This document shows positions 35,755 to 45,184 of a stretch of DNA of 64,000 nucleotides, one piece after another. The notes below the pieces were generated by a model. That model was given only the letters and a program-made list of their open reading frames with translations, ran no database searches and was not told the origin of the DNA. Positions within the stretch are counted from its first letter, which is position 1; each line of letters opens with the position of its first letter. The position numbers and the translations under genes are program-made. Origin of the DNA: Pandoraea aquatica (GTDB lineage: Bacteria; Pseudomonadota; Gammaproteobacteria; Burkholderiales; Burkholderiaceae); assembly GCF_902459565.1 (NCBI RefSeq), contig NZ_CABPSN010000005.1, forward strand, positions 248,001 to 312,000, given 5' to 3'.

Positions 35755-37203
35755 ATGACTTTTCATCTCAAAACGCTGGCCGTCGCGGCCGCCTTTCTCG
35801 TCGCAGGCTGCACGGTTGGCCCCGACTATCGCGGCGCGCCCGACGTGGCCGGCGACGCACTGCGCACCGGCGCGACCTTTGCTCATGCGGGCGAAGGCGT
35901 CGAAGCGCACGCGCCCGGCGTAGCACGCTGGTGGACCGCGCTCGACGATCCGCAGCTCACCGCGCTGATCGACGACGCCATCGCCCATAGCCCCGATATC
36001 CGCGCGGCGCAGGCGAAAGTGCGTCAGTCGCGCGCCAGTCTTCGCAGCCATCAGGCGGACTTGTTGCCGAAGGCCACCGTCGACGCTGCCATGCTGCGCA
36101 CGCGCTCGCCGGATCTCGGCATGCTGACCGGCAATGGCGGTGGCGGCGGACGCGGCCCCCTCGACCTTTACGTCGCCGGTTTCGACGCCAGTTGGGAGAT
36201 CGATCTGTTCGGCGGTACGCGTCGCGCCGTGGAAGCTGCGAGCGCCGATGCCGACGCGGCGTCGGAAGACCTCGCCGACGCGCACGTGCAACTGGCGGCG
36301 GAGGTCGCGCAGAACTACGTGGCGCTGCGCGACCAGCAGGCCCGGCTTGCGCTGGTGCGCGACTCGGCGCAGCTCGAAGGCGAGATGCTCGAACTCACAC
36401 GTCAGCGGCGTGCAGGCGGCGTGGCCTCGGAGCTGGACGTCGAGCGACTCTTCACGCAGGTCGAGCAGACGCAATCGCGGGTGCTGCCACTGGAAGCCGA
36501 CGTCATCGAATCGCTCGATCAACTGGCACTCCTGACGGGGCGCGCACCGGGCTCGCTGGATGAGACACTCAAGTCGCCCAAGGCATTGCCCAATGTCCCC
36601 GCGAAGGTAGCCATCGGCGATCCGTCGGCGTTGTTGCAGGCGCGCCCGGACATTCGTGCGGCCGAGCGGCGTCTCGCATCACAGAACGCACAGATCGGCG
36701 TGCAAACCGCCAACTGGTTTCCGAAGCTCTCGATCATGGGCGAACTCGGGTATTCGGCGTTCGATCCGGGACATCTCGTGCGCAAGGACAACTTCAGTTG
36801 GATGACGCTGCCGCGCCTGCAATGGAACGTGCTCGACTTCGGACGTGTGCAGGCAGGCGTCGACGGTGCCAAGGCGGGACGCGATCAGGCACAGGCCAAG
36901 TATGAGAGTGCGGTGCTCACGGCGTTGCGTGATGCCGACGTCGCACTGGCACGCTACGGTCATCAGCGTGAGAACGTCTACCGTTTGCGCAGTGTGGAAG
37001 CATCGGCCACGCGTGCGGCAACGCTCACCCGCCAGCGTTACCGCGCTGGCACGGCAAGCACGCTCGACTGGCTCGACGCCGAACGCACACGCTTCTCTGC
37101 CGAGCAGGACCGGATTGCGGGCGACGCACAACTGCTCAAGTCGTTCGTGACGTTGCAAAAGGCGCTGGGCTTGGGTTGGCAGGTGGGACAGACGACGAGT
37201 TGA
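35755..37203 (+). CDS. NodT-family outer-membrane efflux lipoprotein
   Basis: The ATG lies 6 bp after emrB. The 482-residue product starts MTFHLKTLAVAAAFLVAGC, a lipobox with the acylated Cys at residue 19. Two outer-membrane efflux (TolC-like) repeats follow, with WWTALDDPQLTALIDDAIAHSPDIRAAQAKVRQSRA and RPDIRAAERRLASQNAQIGVQTANWFPKLSIMGELGY. It forms the trimeric outer-membrane duct of the Emr-type pump. The end is near a terminator belonging to the tRNA genes on the other strand. Confidence 0.92.
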   Translation: MTFHLKTLAVAAAFLVAGCTVGPDYRGAPDVAGDALRTGATFAHAGEGVEAHAPGVARWWTALDDPQLTALIDDAIAHSPDIRAAQAKVRQSRASLRSHQADLLPKATVDAAMLRTRSPDLGMLTGNGGGGGRGPLDLYVAGFDASWEIDLFGGTRRAVEAASADADAASEDLADAHVQLAAEVAQNYVALRDQQARLALVRDSAQLEGEMLELTRQRRAGGVASELDVERLFTQVEQTQSRVLPLEADVIESLDQLALLTGRAPGSLDETLKSPKALPNVPAKVAIGDPSALLQARPDIRAAERRLASQNAQIGVQTANWFPKLSIMGELGYSAFDPGHLVRKDNFSWMTLPRLQWNVLDFGRVQAGVDGAKAGRDQAQAKYESAVLTALRDADVALARYGHQRENVYRLRSVEASATRAATLTRQRYRAGTASTLDWLDAERTRFSAEQDRIAGDAQLLKSFVTLQKALGLGWQVGQTTS

Positions 37204-37290
37204 TCGTCATTGCGGTGACGGCATTCGCGAGAGGGATGCCGTCACGCTCGCACCCGATGAATGGATGACATCAAGGGTGAGCGGTAAACG

Positions 37291-37327
37291 AAAAACGCTC
37301 CAGAAGCTTTCGCCTCTGGAGCGTTTT
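37291..37327 (-). terminator. Terminator of the first tRNA-Arg gene
   Basis: CGCTCCAG (37296-37303) and CTGGAGCG (37316-37323) form the stem. The minus strand ends in TTTTT just after it, 13 bp downstream of the tRNA 3' end. Confidence 0.88.
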
Positions 37328-37339
37328 TGCCAACTGAGT

Positions 37340-37416
37340 TGGCGCGGCTGGCAGGATTCGAACCCACGACCCCTTGGTTCGTAGCCAAGTACTCTATCCA
37401 ACTGAGCTACAGCCGC
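37340..37416 (-). tRNA. tRNA-Arg (anticodon ACG), copy 1
   Basis: Read on the minus strand, the 77 nt fold as a cloverleaf. The acceptor is GCGGCTG with CAGCCGC, the D arm GCTCAGTTGGATAGAGT, the anticodon arm CTTGG-CTACGAA-CCAAG with anticodon ACG, and the T arm GTGGGTTCGAATCC. The CCA end is encoded. The wobble A is expected to become inosine by TadA, reading CGU, CGC and CGA. It is identical over the whole tRNA to copy 2. Confidence 0.95.
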
Positions 37417-37525
37417 ACTTACTGCACGAGACACCGATCAGACGATCCTGCTGCTGTCGGCTTGCCTTTCATCGATACTGACCGGTGCATGACACTCGGT
37501 GCATCAACGGAAGGACTCTCCCGAA

Positions 37526-37555
37526 AAACTAAGGGTCTCCCCGTGAGGAGACCCT
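37526..37555 (-). terminator. Terminator-like hairpin between the two tRNA-Arg genes
   Basis: AGGGTCTCC (37532-37540) and GGAGACCCT (37547-37555) pair over 9 bp. On the minus strand the stem is followed by TTAGTTTTTC, a moderate T tract. It probably ends the copy-2 transcript. Confidence 0.75.
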
Positions 37556-37564
37556 CGAAATAGA

Positions 37565-37641
37565 TGGCGCGGCTGGCAGGATTCGAACCCACGACCCCTT
37601 GGTTCGTAGCCAAGTACTCTATCCAACTGAGCTACAGCCGC
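37565..37641 (-). tRNA. tRNA-Arg (anticodon ACG), copy 2
   Basis: The 77-nt gene is identical to copy 1, with encoded CCA. It has its own sigma-70 promoter upstream (37656-37684) and a hairpin terminator before copy 1. The spacer between the copies (37417-37564) has no other feature. A tandem, separately terminated duplication of the ACG-decoding arginine tRNA suits a genome rich in CGC codons. Confidence 0.95.
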
Positions 37642-37655
37642 GCTGTGAGAACAGA

Positions 37656-37684
37656 ATTATGTAAGAAACCAACTCACCACGCAA
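37656..37684 (-). promoter_or_regulatory. Sigma-70 promoter of tRNA-Arg copy 2
   Basis: On the minus strand, TTGCGT (37684-37679) and CATAAT (37661-37656) are spaced by exactly 17 bp. This would start transcription about 8 nt before the mature tRNA 5' end. From 37685 to 38050 I see no further gene; this stretch must carry the fadD promoter. Confidence 0.7.
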
Positions 37685-38050
37685 GTGTTTTTTGCAATTC
37701 TTTTGTCATATCCCCAGTTTTCTCGCCGCATCGGGCAATTCATGCGGGATTAGCGCGGAATCCCCCTCACTGGCAAGCCTTTGCCGCTAGAACAATTACT
37801 CCACGCAAACCCGCATCAAATCAGGGCTTTCCATGTGCTCGCGCCGGAGACGGCACGGTATGCTACGGCTTTTTGCAACGCATCGAATGGCGCACCCGCT
37901 GCGCACGCGAGGCAGAATCGGGCAAGGAGACGCCCCGCTCGCACCCCCACACGACATGCGATGAAACGATGCATCGGTCGCCCTGTACTTTTTCACTGGT
38001 ACTTCCCCCGGCGCGCCAGATGCGATAAAAACCAGTCCAAGGAGGCGCTC

Positions 38051-39703
38051 ATGGATAAAGTCTGGCTCAAAAGCTATCCGCCCGGCGTACCGGCCGAGAT
38101 CGACGTCAACACTTATCGTTCGCTGAACGATGTGTTTCTGCAAAGCTGCCAGAAGTTCGCGAATCGTCCGTCGTTCACCAATCTCGGTGTCACGCTGACG
38201 TTTGCCGACCTCGAGCGCAAGTCGCGCGACTTCGCCGCGTATCTGCAAAGCCTGCCCGGATTGCAACGCGGATCGCGTGTGGCCATCATGTCGCCGAACC
38301 TGCTCCAGTATCCGGTGGCTGTCTTCGGCATCCTGCGCGCAGGCATGGTCGTCGTGAACGTCAACCCGCTGTATACGGCGGGTGAACTCGAACATCAATT
38401 GAAGGACGCGGATTGCGGCGCGATCCTCGTCATCGAGAACTTCGCCGCCACGCTGCAAAAGGCGTTGCCGAATACGCCGGTCAAGCACGTCATCACCACG
38501 GCCATCGGCGATATGGTGCCCGCACCGAAGCGCTGGATCGTCAACTACGTCGTGCGTCACGTGAAGAAGATGGTGCCCGAGTGGAACATTCCGCACGCCG
38601 TACCCTTTCGCACGGCCATGGCGCAAGGCGCACGCGCCAAGTTCGAGGAAGCGCAACTCGATCACGACGACATCGCCTTCCTTCAATACACCGGCGGCAC
38701 GACCGGCGTGGCCAAGGGCGCGATGCTCACGCACTACAACATGATCGCCAACATGTTGCAGGCGCGCGCGTGGATCGGCTCGGGTCTCGAAGAGGGCAAG
38801 GAGATCATCGTCACAGCGCTGCCGCTGTATCACATCTTCTGTCTGACGGCGAACTGTCTGGTGTTCCTTCAGCTCGGCGCACTCAACCTGCTCATCACCA
38901 ACCCGCGCGACATGCCCGGCTTCGTGAAGGAACTGGGCAAGTGGAAGTTCACGTTCATGACGGGCGTGAATACGCTCTTCAACGGTTTGCTCAACACGCC
39001 GGGCTTCGATCAGCTCGACTTCACCGCGCTCAAGTGCGCACTGGGCGGTGGCGCGGCCGTGCAACGCGCGGTGGCCGAACGCTGGCAGAAGGTCACGGGG
39101 CACCCGCTGATCGAGGCGTACGGGTTGACCGAGACGTCGCCTGCCGTGTGTATCAATCCGCTCGGCAGCGAGTTCAACGGCTCCATCGGTCTGCCGATTT
39201 CGTCGACCGAAGTCAGCATTCGCAACGATGCCAACGAAGCGCTGGGCTTCGGCCAGGAAGGCGAGATCTGCGTGCGCGGCCCGCAAGTCATGAAGGGCTA
39301 CTGGCATCGCCCCGACGAGACGGCCAAGACCATTACGCCTGACGGCTGGCTGCGCACCGGCGACATCGGCACGATCGACGAACAAGGCTACGTGCGCATC
39401 ACCGATCGCAAGAAGGACATGATCATCGTGTCGGGCTTCAACGTCTATCCGAACGAAGTCGAGAGCGTGCTCGCGATGTGCCCGGGCGTGCTGGAATCAG
39501 CGGTCGTGGGCGTGCCGAGCGAGCGGACCGGCGAAGCAGTCAAGGCAGTGATCGTCAAGAAATCGCAGGATCTGTCGGAGAAGGCCATCATCGACTTCTG
39601 CCGCCAGCATCTGACGAACTACAAGGTGCCGCACGTCATCGAGTTCCGCACCGAACTGCCGAAGACGCCCGTGGGCAAGGTGCTGCGTCGCGAGTTGCGC
39701 TGA
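38051..39703 (+). CDS. fadD: Long-chain fatty-acid-CoA ligase
   Basis: I chose the ATG at 38051, preceded by AAGGAGG at 6-7 nt; the frame is open further back but has no ribosome site. The 550-residue product is a canonical FadD: MDKVWLKSYPPGVPAEIDVN start, AMP-binding YTGGTTGVAKGAMLTHYNM, VTALPLYHIFCLTANC, YGLTETSP, TGDIGTIDEQGYVRITDRKKDMI and the catalytic-Lys end LPKTPVGKVLRREL. It activates imported long-chain fatty acids to acyl-CoA at the inner membrane for beta-oxidation. It is monocistronic, with a strong terminator downstream. Confidence 0.95.
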   Translation: MDKVWLKSYPPGVPAEIDVNTYRSLNDVFLQSCQKFANRPSFTNLGVTLTFADLERKSRDFAAYLQSLPGLQRGSRVAIMSPNLLQYPVAVFGILRAGMVVVNVNPLYTAGELEHQLKDADCGAILVIENFAATLQKALPNTPVKHVITTAIGDMVPAPKRWIVNYVVRHVKKMVPEWNIPHAVPFRTAMAQGARAKFEEAQLDHDDIAFLQYTGGTTGVAKGAMLTHYNMIANMLQARAWIGSGLEEGKEIIVTALPLYHIFCLTANCLVFLQLGALNLLITNPRDMPGFVKELGKWKFTFMTGVNTLFNGLLNTPGFDQLDFTALKCALGGGAAVQRAVAERWQKVTGHPLIEAYGLTETSPAVCINPLGSEFNGSIGLPISSTEVSIRNDANEALGFGQEGEICVRGPQVMKGYWHRPDETAKTITPDGWLRTGDIGTIDEQGYVRITDRKKDMIIVSGFNVYPNEVESVLAMCPGVLESAVVGVPSERTGEAVKAVIVKKSQDLSEKAIIDFCRQHLTNYKVPHVIEFRTELPKTPVGKVLRRELR

Positions 39704-39733
39704 GACGTTCTCATTGCGGCAGTGCCGCATTCA

Positions 39734-39763
39734 CGTTGTTTCGTTATGCATAACGAAACAACG
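39734..39763. repeat. Perfect 30-bp palindrome downstream of fadD
   Basis: Arms of 15 nt (CGTTGTTTCGTTATG and its complement) meet at an ATGCAT centre with no mismatch. It lies 30 bp after the fadD stop and just before the terminator hairpin. It could be a transcript-stabilising hairpin or a protein site; there is no T tract of its own. Confidence 0.85.
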
Positions 39764-39769
39764 CGCTGC

Positions 39770-39808
39770 AAACAACAACGGCCGGAGATTCTCCGGCCGT
39801 TGTTGTTT
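39770..39808. terminator. Bidirectional terminator after fadD
   Basis: Arms AAACAACAACGGCCGGAGA and TCTCCGGCCGTTGTTGTTT form a 19-bp perfect stem. The T-rich right arm terminates fadD. The A-rich left arm, read on the minus strand, also ends the tcdA transcript. Confidence 0.88.
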
Positions 39809-39948
39809 TGGAAATCGAGAGACTGATCGAGAGGTATTTCCTGTGCGCCGCACAGCGACCCGCCACCCTTTCGTAACTTTTGGTTACAGACGTGACGCGC
39901 GAGGCTTGGGAAAATCTCGGGCACGTGAGTGCCCGCACCGAGCCGATT

Positions 39949-40794
39949 TCAACGTCCGACCTTCGTCACCTGCTTTAAAACGTGAGCTGCGGCGGCCATA
40001 CCGAATGTCGCTGTGACACACATGCTCGAACCGAAACCGGCGCAATTCAAGCCCTGCGGAGCCACAGCGGCATCGGACGTTTGGGGCGTTTCGCCCGGCG
40101 CGCACACTGCTTCCGGATAGTGCAACGGCTCGTCCGAGTACACGGCCGGCACGTTGAACTTGGCTTTCGGACCACGGACAAATCCATGTTGCTTGCGTAA
40201 TTGCGCACGCACTTTCGCAAGTAGCGGATCCTGGATCGTGCGGGTGAGATCGTCGATACGAATCCGTGTCGGATCGATCTGACCGCCTGCACCGCCCACG
40301 GTGATCAGACGCTGCTTATGCGCTACGCACCATGCGATGAGCGCCGTCTTCACCCGAACGCTGTCGATGGCGTCGACCACCCAGTCGAAGCCGCCGCCCA
40401 ACATGGCGTCGAGATTTTCCAGTTCGACGAAGTCCTCGACGAGCGTAAGCTGGCAACCAGGATTGATGGCCATGATCCGTTCGGCCATCGCGGCAACTTT
40501 GGGTTTGCCGTAGTTGCCATCGAGTGCGTGCACCTGACGATTGGTATTGCTTTCGGCGACGTTATCGAGATCGATAAGCGTGAGTCGGCCCACGGCGCTG
40601 CGCGCCAGCGCTTCGGCCACCCACGAGCCAACGCCGCCGATGCCGATGACGGCCACGTGGGCTTCACGCAGACGCGCGAGACCGTCGTCACCGTACAAGC
40701 GCGCGAGGCCGCCGAAACGGCGGTTCGCGTCATAATCCTTCTCCGATGGCGTGGCAGGCACCGGAGTTACAACGATCGACGGGGTACTGTTCAT
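39949..40794 (-). CDS. tcdA: tRNA threonylcarbamoyladenosine dehydratase
   Basis: From the ATG at 40794 the product has 281 residues; a downstream GTG would give a length closer to the E. coli protein. It is a ThiF/MoeB-type E1-like enzyme: RFGGLARLYGDDGLARLREAHVAVIGIGGVGSWVAEALARS binds ATP, LTLIDLDNVAESNTNRQVHAL follows, and DWVVDAIDSVRVKTALIAWC precedes the C-terminal CVTATFGMAAA. It cyclises t6A37 to ct6A in ANN-decoding tRNAs. The start codon lies within the start of the divergent AsmA-family gene, so promoters must overlap coding sequence. Confidence 0.9.
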   Translation of the reverse strand: MNSTPSIVVTPVPATPSEKDYDANRRFGGLARLYGDDGLARLREAHVAVIGIGGVGSWVAEALARSAVGRLTLIDLDNVAESNTNRQVHALDGNYGKPKVAAMAERIMAINPGCQLTLVEDFVELENLDAMLGGGFDWVVDAIDSVRVKTALIAWCVAHKQRLITVGGAGGQIDPTRIRIDDLTRTIQDPLLAKVRAQLRKQHGFVRGPKAKFNVPAVYSDEPLHYPEAVCAPGETPQTSDAAVAPQGLNCAGFGSSMCVTATFGMAAAAHVLKQVTKVGR

Positions 40795-42901
40795 GATGCG
40801 ATGGGTAACGTCCTTGAAATGGCTGGCGATCACGATAGTCGCCATCGTGCTGGCATTCGCGGCGTTCATCACGTGGTTTGACTGGAACTACGCCCGGCCC
40901 TTTATCAACCGGGAGGTGAGCACCGCGACGGGCCGCCCGTTTGCCATCCGGGGCGACCTTTCGCTGCACTGGCTGGCCCCGAATGCGCAGGCCCCGGGTC
41001 TGGGGCGCTGGCTGCCGCGGCCTCGCCTGATCGCGAATGATATCGTGTTAGGCAACGTTGCGTGGAGTCAGGAGCCGAACATGATCTCGGTGGGCCGGCT
41101 CACGTTCTCGCTCGAATGGCTGCCCCTGCTCGACAAGCACATCGTGCTGCCCGAAGTCGCGCTGTCCGCACCGAAGGTTGTCATCGAACAGCAGGCGGAC
41201 GGGCGCAACAACTGGACCTTCACGAAGGGCGATGGCCAGCCGTCGCCGTGGAAATTCCGCATCGGACGTCTGATTCTCGAAGACGGTGTGGTGCGCGCCA
41301 ATCTCGCGCCGCAACAACTCGATCTGACGGCCAACATCGCCACCATCGACGGTCAGGCCCCCTACGGCATCGGTGTCTCGCTGAAAGGCACGTTCCGCAA
41401 GGTCGCCGTCACCGGTAAAGCGCGTGGCGGCGACGTCCTCTCGCTCGAAGACTCCGGCGAGCCCTATCCGCTCGACGCGAGCGTGCGCATCGGCCGCACG
41501 CAGATCGCCGCCAAGGGCACGTTCACGAATCCGGCCACCCTCTCTGCACTCGACATGCACCTGCGTCTGGCCGGGCCGACGATGGCCGACCTTTATCCGA
41601 TTACCGGCGTGCTGCTGCCGGAGACCCCCTCTTACGAAACCAACGGGCACCTGCTGCATACCGCCGGTGTCTGGCGGTACGAGCGCTTCCAGGGTAAGGT
41701 CGGTCAGAGCGATCTCTCGGGCACGCTGGTGTTCCGCCAGCGCGAGCCGCGCAACATTCTGCAAGGCGCGGTCGTCTCGAATCAATTGCGTCTGGTCGAT
41801 CTGGGACCGGCCATCGGCGGACAGAATCCGTCGGGCGGCAGCGACCTGTCGGGCAAGCCGAAAGCGCCGCCGTCCGACAAGGTGCTGCCGGTCGATCCGT
41901 TCAAGACGGACCGCTGGCGCGCCATCGACGCAGACGTGCAATTCACCGGCCGCAAGATCATCAAGGACAAGAGCCTGCCGATCGACAACCTCGTCACGCA
42001 TCTCGTGCTGGACGACGGCGTGCTCTCGCTGCGCCCGCTGGAATTCGGCGTGGCGGGCGGACGCATTACGTCGACGCTCGTCCTCAACGGACAGGCCGAA
42101 CCGATGAAGGTGGATTCGCAGATCTCACTGCGCCATCTGAAAATGAAGCAGCTGCTGCCCGACGTCGATCTGATGAAAACGAGTGTCGGCGAAGTGAATG
42201 GCGACGCGGCCCTGACCGCCACCGGCAACTCGATTGCGGCGCTGGCCGGCTCGTCGAACGGAGAGATCAAGACGCTCATCGACCAAGGCTCGGTCAGTAA
42301 GCTGCTGCTGCAATACATGGGGCTGAACGTCGGCAACATCGTGCTGACGAAGCTCTTCGGCGACAAGCAGATCGAAATGCGCTGCGCCGCCGCCGACTTT
42401 GCCGTGCGCGACGGCCTGATGGACGCCCGCACCTTCGTGATCGACACCGACGACACCAGCATTGGGGTGACGGGTCAGGTCGACCTCAAGCGCGAACACT
42501 TCAACCTGACGATCCGCCCCGAGCCGAAGCACTTCGGCCTGCTGTCGTTGCGCTCGCCGCTGTATGTGCGCGGCACCTTCAAGCATCCGGACGTGGGCGT
42601 CAATGTACCGACGCTCGTGGCTCGCGCAGGGGGTGCCATTGCACTGGGCGTGCTCGCCCCGTACACCGCGCTCATCCCGTTGCTCGAACTCGGCCCCGGC
42701 AAGGACAGCCCCTGCGGCGAACTGCTGGCCAAGCTGCAACACCCGCCGAGCCGCAACCCCGCCAACGTCAAGCCGGTCCCCGATGCGAAGGGCCCCGGCA
42801 CCGGATCGGGTAACGCCTCCGACGGCAAGCCTGGCGGCCGCGGACACACCTCGCAGACGTCTCCGTCAGCCACCGTCGGCGCAGGGAGCGAAAAGCCCTG
42901 A
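40793..42901 (+). CDS. AsmA-family protein
   Basis: Two ATGs in a row (40793 and 40796) begin the protein, with GGGG 8 nt upstream. The product has about 702 residues: an N-terminal membrane anchor (RWVTSLKWLAITIVAIVLAFAAFITWFDWNYARPF), then a long beta-rich periplasmic AsmA domain (TATGRPFAIRGDLSLHW, IGRLILEDGVVRANLAP). The C-terminal domain contains TDDTSIGVTGQVDLKREHFNLTIRPEPKHFG, and a Pro/Ser/Gly tail closes it. AsmA-like proteins are bridge-type lipid-transport proteins linking the inner and outer membranes. It is longer than E. coli AsmA by its tail. Confidence 0.88.
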   Translation: MMRWVTSLKWLAITIVAIVLAFAAFITWFDWNYARPFINREVSTATGRPFAIRGDLSLHWLAPNAQAPGLGRWLPRPRLIANDIVLGNVAWSQEPNMISVGRLTFSLEWLPLLDKHIVLPEVALSAPKVVIEQQADGRNNWTFTKGDGQPSPWKFRIGRLILEDGVVRANLAPQQLDLTANIATIDGQAPYGIGVSLKGTFRKVAVTGKARGGDVLSLEDSGEPYPLDASVRIGRTQIAAKGTFTNPATLSALDMHLRLAGPTMADLYPITGVLLPETPSYETNGHLLHTAGVWRYERFQGKVGQSDLSGTLVFRQREPRNILQGAVVSNQLRLVDLGPAIGGQNPSGGSDLSGKPKAPPSDKVLPVDPFKTDRWRAIDADVQFTGRKIIKDKSLPIDNLVTHLVLDDGVLSLRPLEFGVAGGRITSTLVLNGQAEPMKVDSQISLRHLKMKQLLPDVDLMKTSVGEVNGDAALTATGNSIAALAGSSNGEIKTLIDQGSVSKLLLQYMGLNVGNIVLTKLFGDKQIEMRCAAADFAVRDGLMDARTFVIDTDDTSIGVTGQVDLKREHFNLTIRPEPKHFGLLSLRSPLYVRGTFKHPDVGVNVPTLVARAGGAIALGVLAPYTALIPLLELGPGKDSPCGELLAKLQHPPSRNPANVKPVPDAKGPGTGSGNASDGKPGGRGHTSQTSPSATVGAGSEKP

Positions 42902-43198
42902 CCGATTCGCGTTGCATGGGCATGGCACGGCCAATGGCCCACAGAATGCAAAGCAATGCCCATGCCAACGTGATGGATTTGCCGTCGCCTTCCGGGGTGA
43001 TTTTCGGGACAGGGTGCGGCTCTGAACGGAAATACTTCACTCATTAAATATCAAGCACATAGCGTGAGATGCCCATTCCACGGGGCATTCAGCGGATCGT
43101 TGCGCGCACGATGCGACAAATCGCCACGTGCGCAATTTCCCTAACTCTTCGCTATACTGTGTCGCAACCCCCAACGCACCAGACCGATTACGATCGTC

Positions 43199-43846
43199 GT
43201 GAACCAGACGCTTTCTCTCGCGGACCTGCGCAAAAACTACGCCCTCGGCTCACTTTCGGAGACCGATGTCGCGTCCAGCCCGTTCGACCAATTCCGACTC
43301 TGGTTTGAGCAAGCGCTCGCGGCCCAACTGGCCGAGCCGAACGCCATGACGCTCGCCACGGTCACGCCGGACGGCCGCCCCGATGCACGGATCGTGCTCA
43401 TCAAAGGCGCCGACGAACGCGGGTTCACGTTCTTTACGAATTACGATTCGCGCAAGGGTCAGGAGTTGGCGGCCACGCCGTACGGTTGCCTGCTGTTTCA
43501 CTGGATCGAACTTGAGCGTCAGGTGCGCATCGAGGGGCGTGTCGAGAAGGTGAGCGCAGAAGAAAGCGACGCTTATTACCATTCGCGCCCGGTGGGTTCC
43601 CGCCTTGGCGCGTGGGCCTCGGTGCAGAGCGCCGAAGTGGCCGACCGCACAATCATCGAGCAACGCGAAGCGGAGTTCCGGCGCCAGTTCGGCGACGCCC
43701 CGCCGCGTCCGCCGCACTGGGGTGGTTACCGGCTCGTGCCGGAAACCATCGAGTTTTGGCAGGGCCGCGAATCGCGCCTGCACGATCGCATCAAATTTTT
43801 CCGGCTTGCCGATGGAGCGTGGCGCGTCGCGCGCCTGTCCCCTTAA
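43199..43846 (+). CDS. pdxH: Pyridoxamine 5'-phosphate oxidase
   Basis: The start is GTG at 43199. The 215-residue product shows the PNPOx domain: [42 protein letters not shown] (FMN binding), [22 protein letters not shown] (substrate) and the C-terminal [17 protein letters not shown]. It makes pyridoxal 5'-phosphate from PNP or PMP with O2. A -10-like TATACT lies at 43153; the -35 is weak. The 297 bp before it contain no other gene. Confidence 0.95.
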   Translation: MNQTLSLADLRKNYALGSLSETDVASSPFDQFRLWFEQALAAQLAEPNAMTLATVTPDGRPDARIVLIKGADERGFTFFTNYDSRKGQELAATPYGCLLFHWIELERQVRIEGRVEKVSAEESDAYYHSRPVGSRLGAWASVQSAEVADRTIIEQREAEFRRQFGDAPPRPPHWGGYRLVPETIEFWQGRESRLHDRIKFFRLADGAWRVARLSP

Positions 43847-43963
43847 ACGTTGTTGTGTCGGCTACGCCGACGCGGTACGCCTGCCCGCCCGTTTTCGACG
43901 AGGAGACGTCACCGTGCCGACGGTACGGATGAAAGTTTTTTTGGTGACACTTGGAGCACATCC

Positions 43964-45184
43964 ATGTTGTGGGAGAAAAAACTCGAAAACTGGGTCAGCG
44001 GCGTCAAGACCTCTTCGAACCTGCCCATTCGCCTCGCGCTTTGGAACGGTCAGCAGTACGATTTTGGTGCCTTCGACAACCCCAGCGTAACGTTGCGCAT
44101 CAATGGCCCCGCGGCCATGACGCGTCTACTGAGTCCAAGCCTCGATAATCTCGGCGAGGCGTATGTGAAGGGTGAGATCGATGTCGAAGGCCGACTGGCC
44201 GACGTCATCGACATGAGCTACGCGCTCGCGGGCAGCAGCCTGACGACCATCGGTCCGCTTGAGCGTGCCGTGCGTCACTTCAATCACACCAAGAAGTCCG
44301 ACAAGCGCTCGATCGAGTTTCACTACGACGTGTCGAACGAGTTCTACCAGCTGTGGCTGGACAAGAACATGGTCTATTCGTGTGCCTATTTCGAAAATGG
44401 CGACGAAGACCTCGACACGGCGCAAGAGAAGAAGATCGATCACATCCTCACGAAGATCGGACTGCAACCTGGCCAGACGCTGCTCGATATCGGCTGTGGC
44501 TGGGGAGCCCTGGTGATTCGCGCCGCGCAGAAGTTCGGCGCGAAGTGCCTCGGCGTGACGCTCTCGGAAAATCAGTTCGCACTGGCGACCGAACGTGTCA
44601 AAAAGCTCGGATTGGAAGACAAGATCGAGATCCGCATTCAGGATTACCGCGACGTGGAAGGTCAGTTCGACCGCATCACGAGCGTGGGCATGTTCGAGCA
44701 CGTCGGGCGCAAGAATCTGAAGGACTACTTCGCGAAGATGGCTTCCCTGCTCAAGGACGACGGCGTCGCCATGAACCACGGCATCACGTCGACCGATCCC
44801 GATAGCGGCGAGACGGCGATGGGCGGTGGCGAGTTCATCGACAAGTACGTGTTCCCGAACGGCGAGCTGCCGCACATCAGCCTGGCGCTGGAGTCGATGC
44901 AGCGCGGCGGACTCGAGGCGAGCGACGTGGAAAGTCTGCGCCGTCACTACGCCCAAACGCTCAGGCTGTGGTCGGAGCGCTTCGAAGCGAACGCGCCGCG
45001 TCTGCGCGAGCTGGCCGGCGAAGAACGCTTCCGTGTCTGGCGCGTGTATCTTGCGGGTTGCGCCTATGCGTTCGAGCACGATCACGTCTCGATCTATCAG
45101 GTCGTGTGCCGCAAGGCAGGACAATCGGCGAAGCAGCTTCCGTGGTCGCGCCGTTACATGTACGAGAATCGCAACAATCAATGA
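43964..45184 (+). CDS. cfa: Cyclopropane-fatty-acid-phospholipid synthase
   Basis: The ATG at 43964 has GGAG 8 nt upstream; the frame continues back but into the pdxH spacer. The 406-residue product has the N-terminal lipid-binding domain (RINGPAAMTRLLSPSLDNLGEAYVKGEIDVEG) and the SAM-binding methyltransferase LDIGCGWGALVIRAAQKFGAKCLGVTLS. Further motifs are HYDVSNEFYQLWLD, VYSCAYF, and VGMFEHVGRKNLKDYF. It adds methylene from SAM across cis double bonds of membrane phospholipids, usually in stationary phase or acid stress. Its stop overlaps the next start. Confidence 0.95.
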   Translation: MLWEKKLENWVSGVKTSSNLPIRLALWNGQQYDFGAFDNPSVTLRINGPAAMTRLLSPSLDNLGEAYVKGEIDVEGRLADVIDMSYALAGSSLTTIGPLERAVRHFNHTKKSDKRSIEFHYDVSNEFYQLWLDKNMVYSCAYFENGDEDLDTAQEKKIDHILTKIGLQPGQTLLDIGCGWGALVIRAAQKFGAKCLGVTLSENQFALATERVKKLGLEDKIEIRIQDYRDVEGQFDRITSVGMFEHVGRKNLKDYFAKMASLLKDDGVAMNHGITSTDPDSGETAMGGGEFIDKYVFPNGELPHISLALESMQRGGLEASDVESLRRHYAQTLRLWSERFEANAPRLRELAGEERFRVWRVYLAGCAYAFEHDHVSIYQVVCRKAGQSAKQLPWSRRYMYENRNNQ

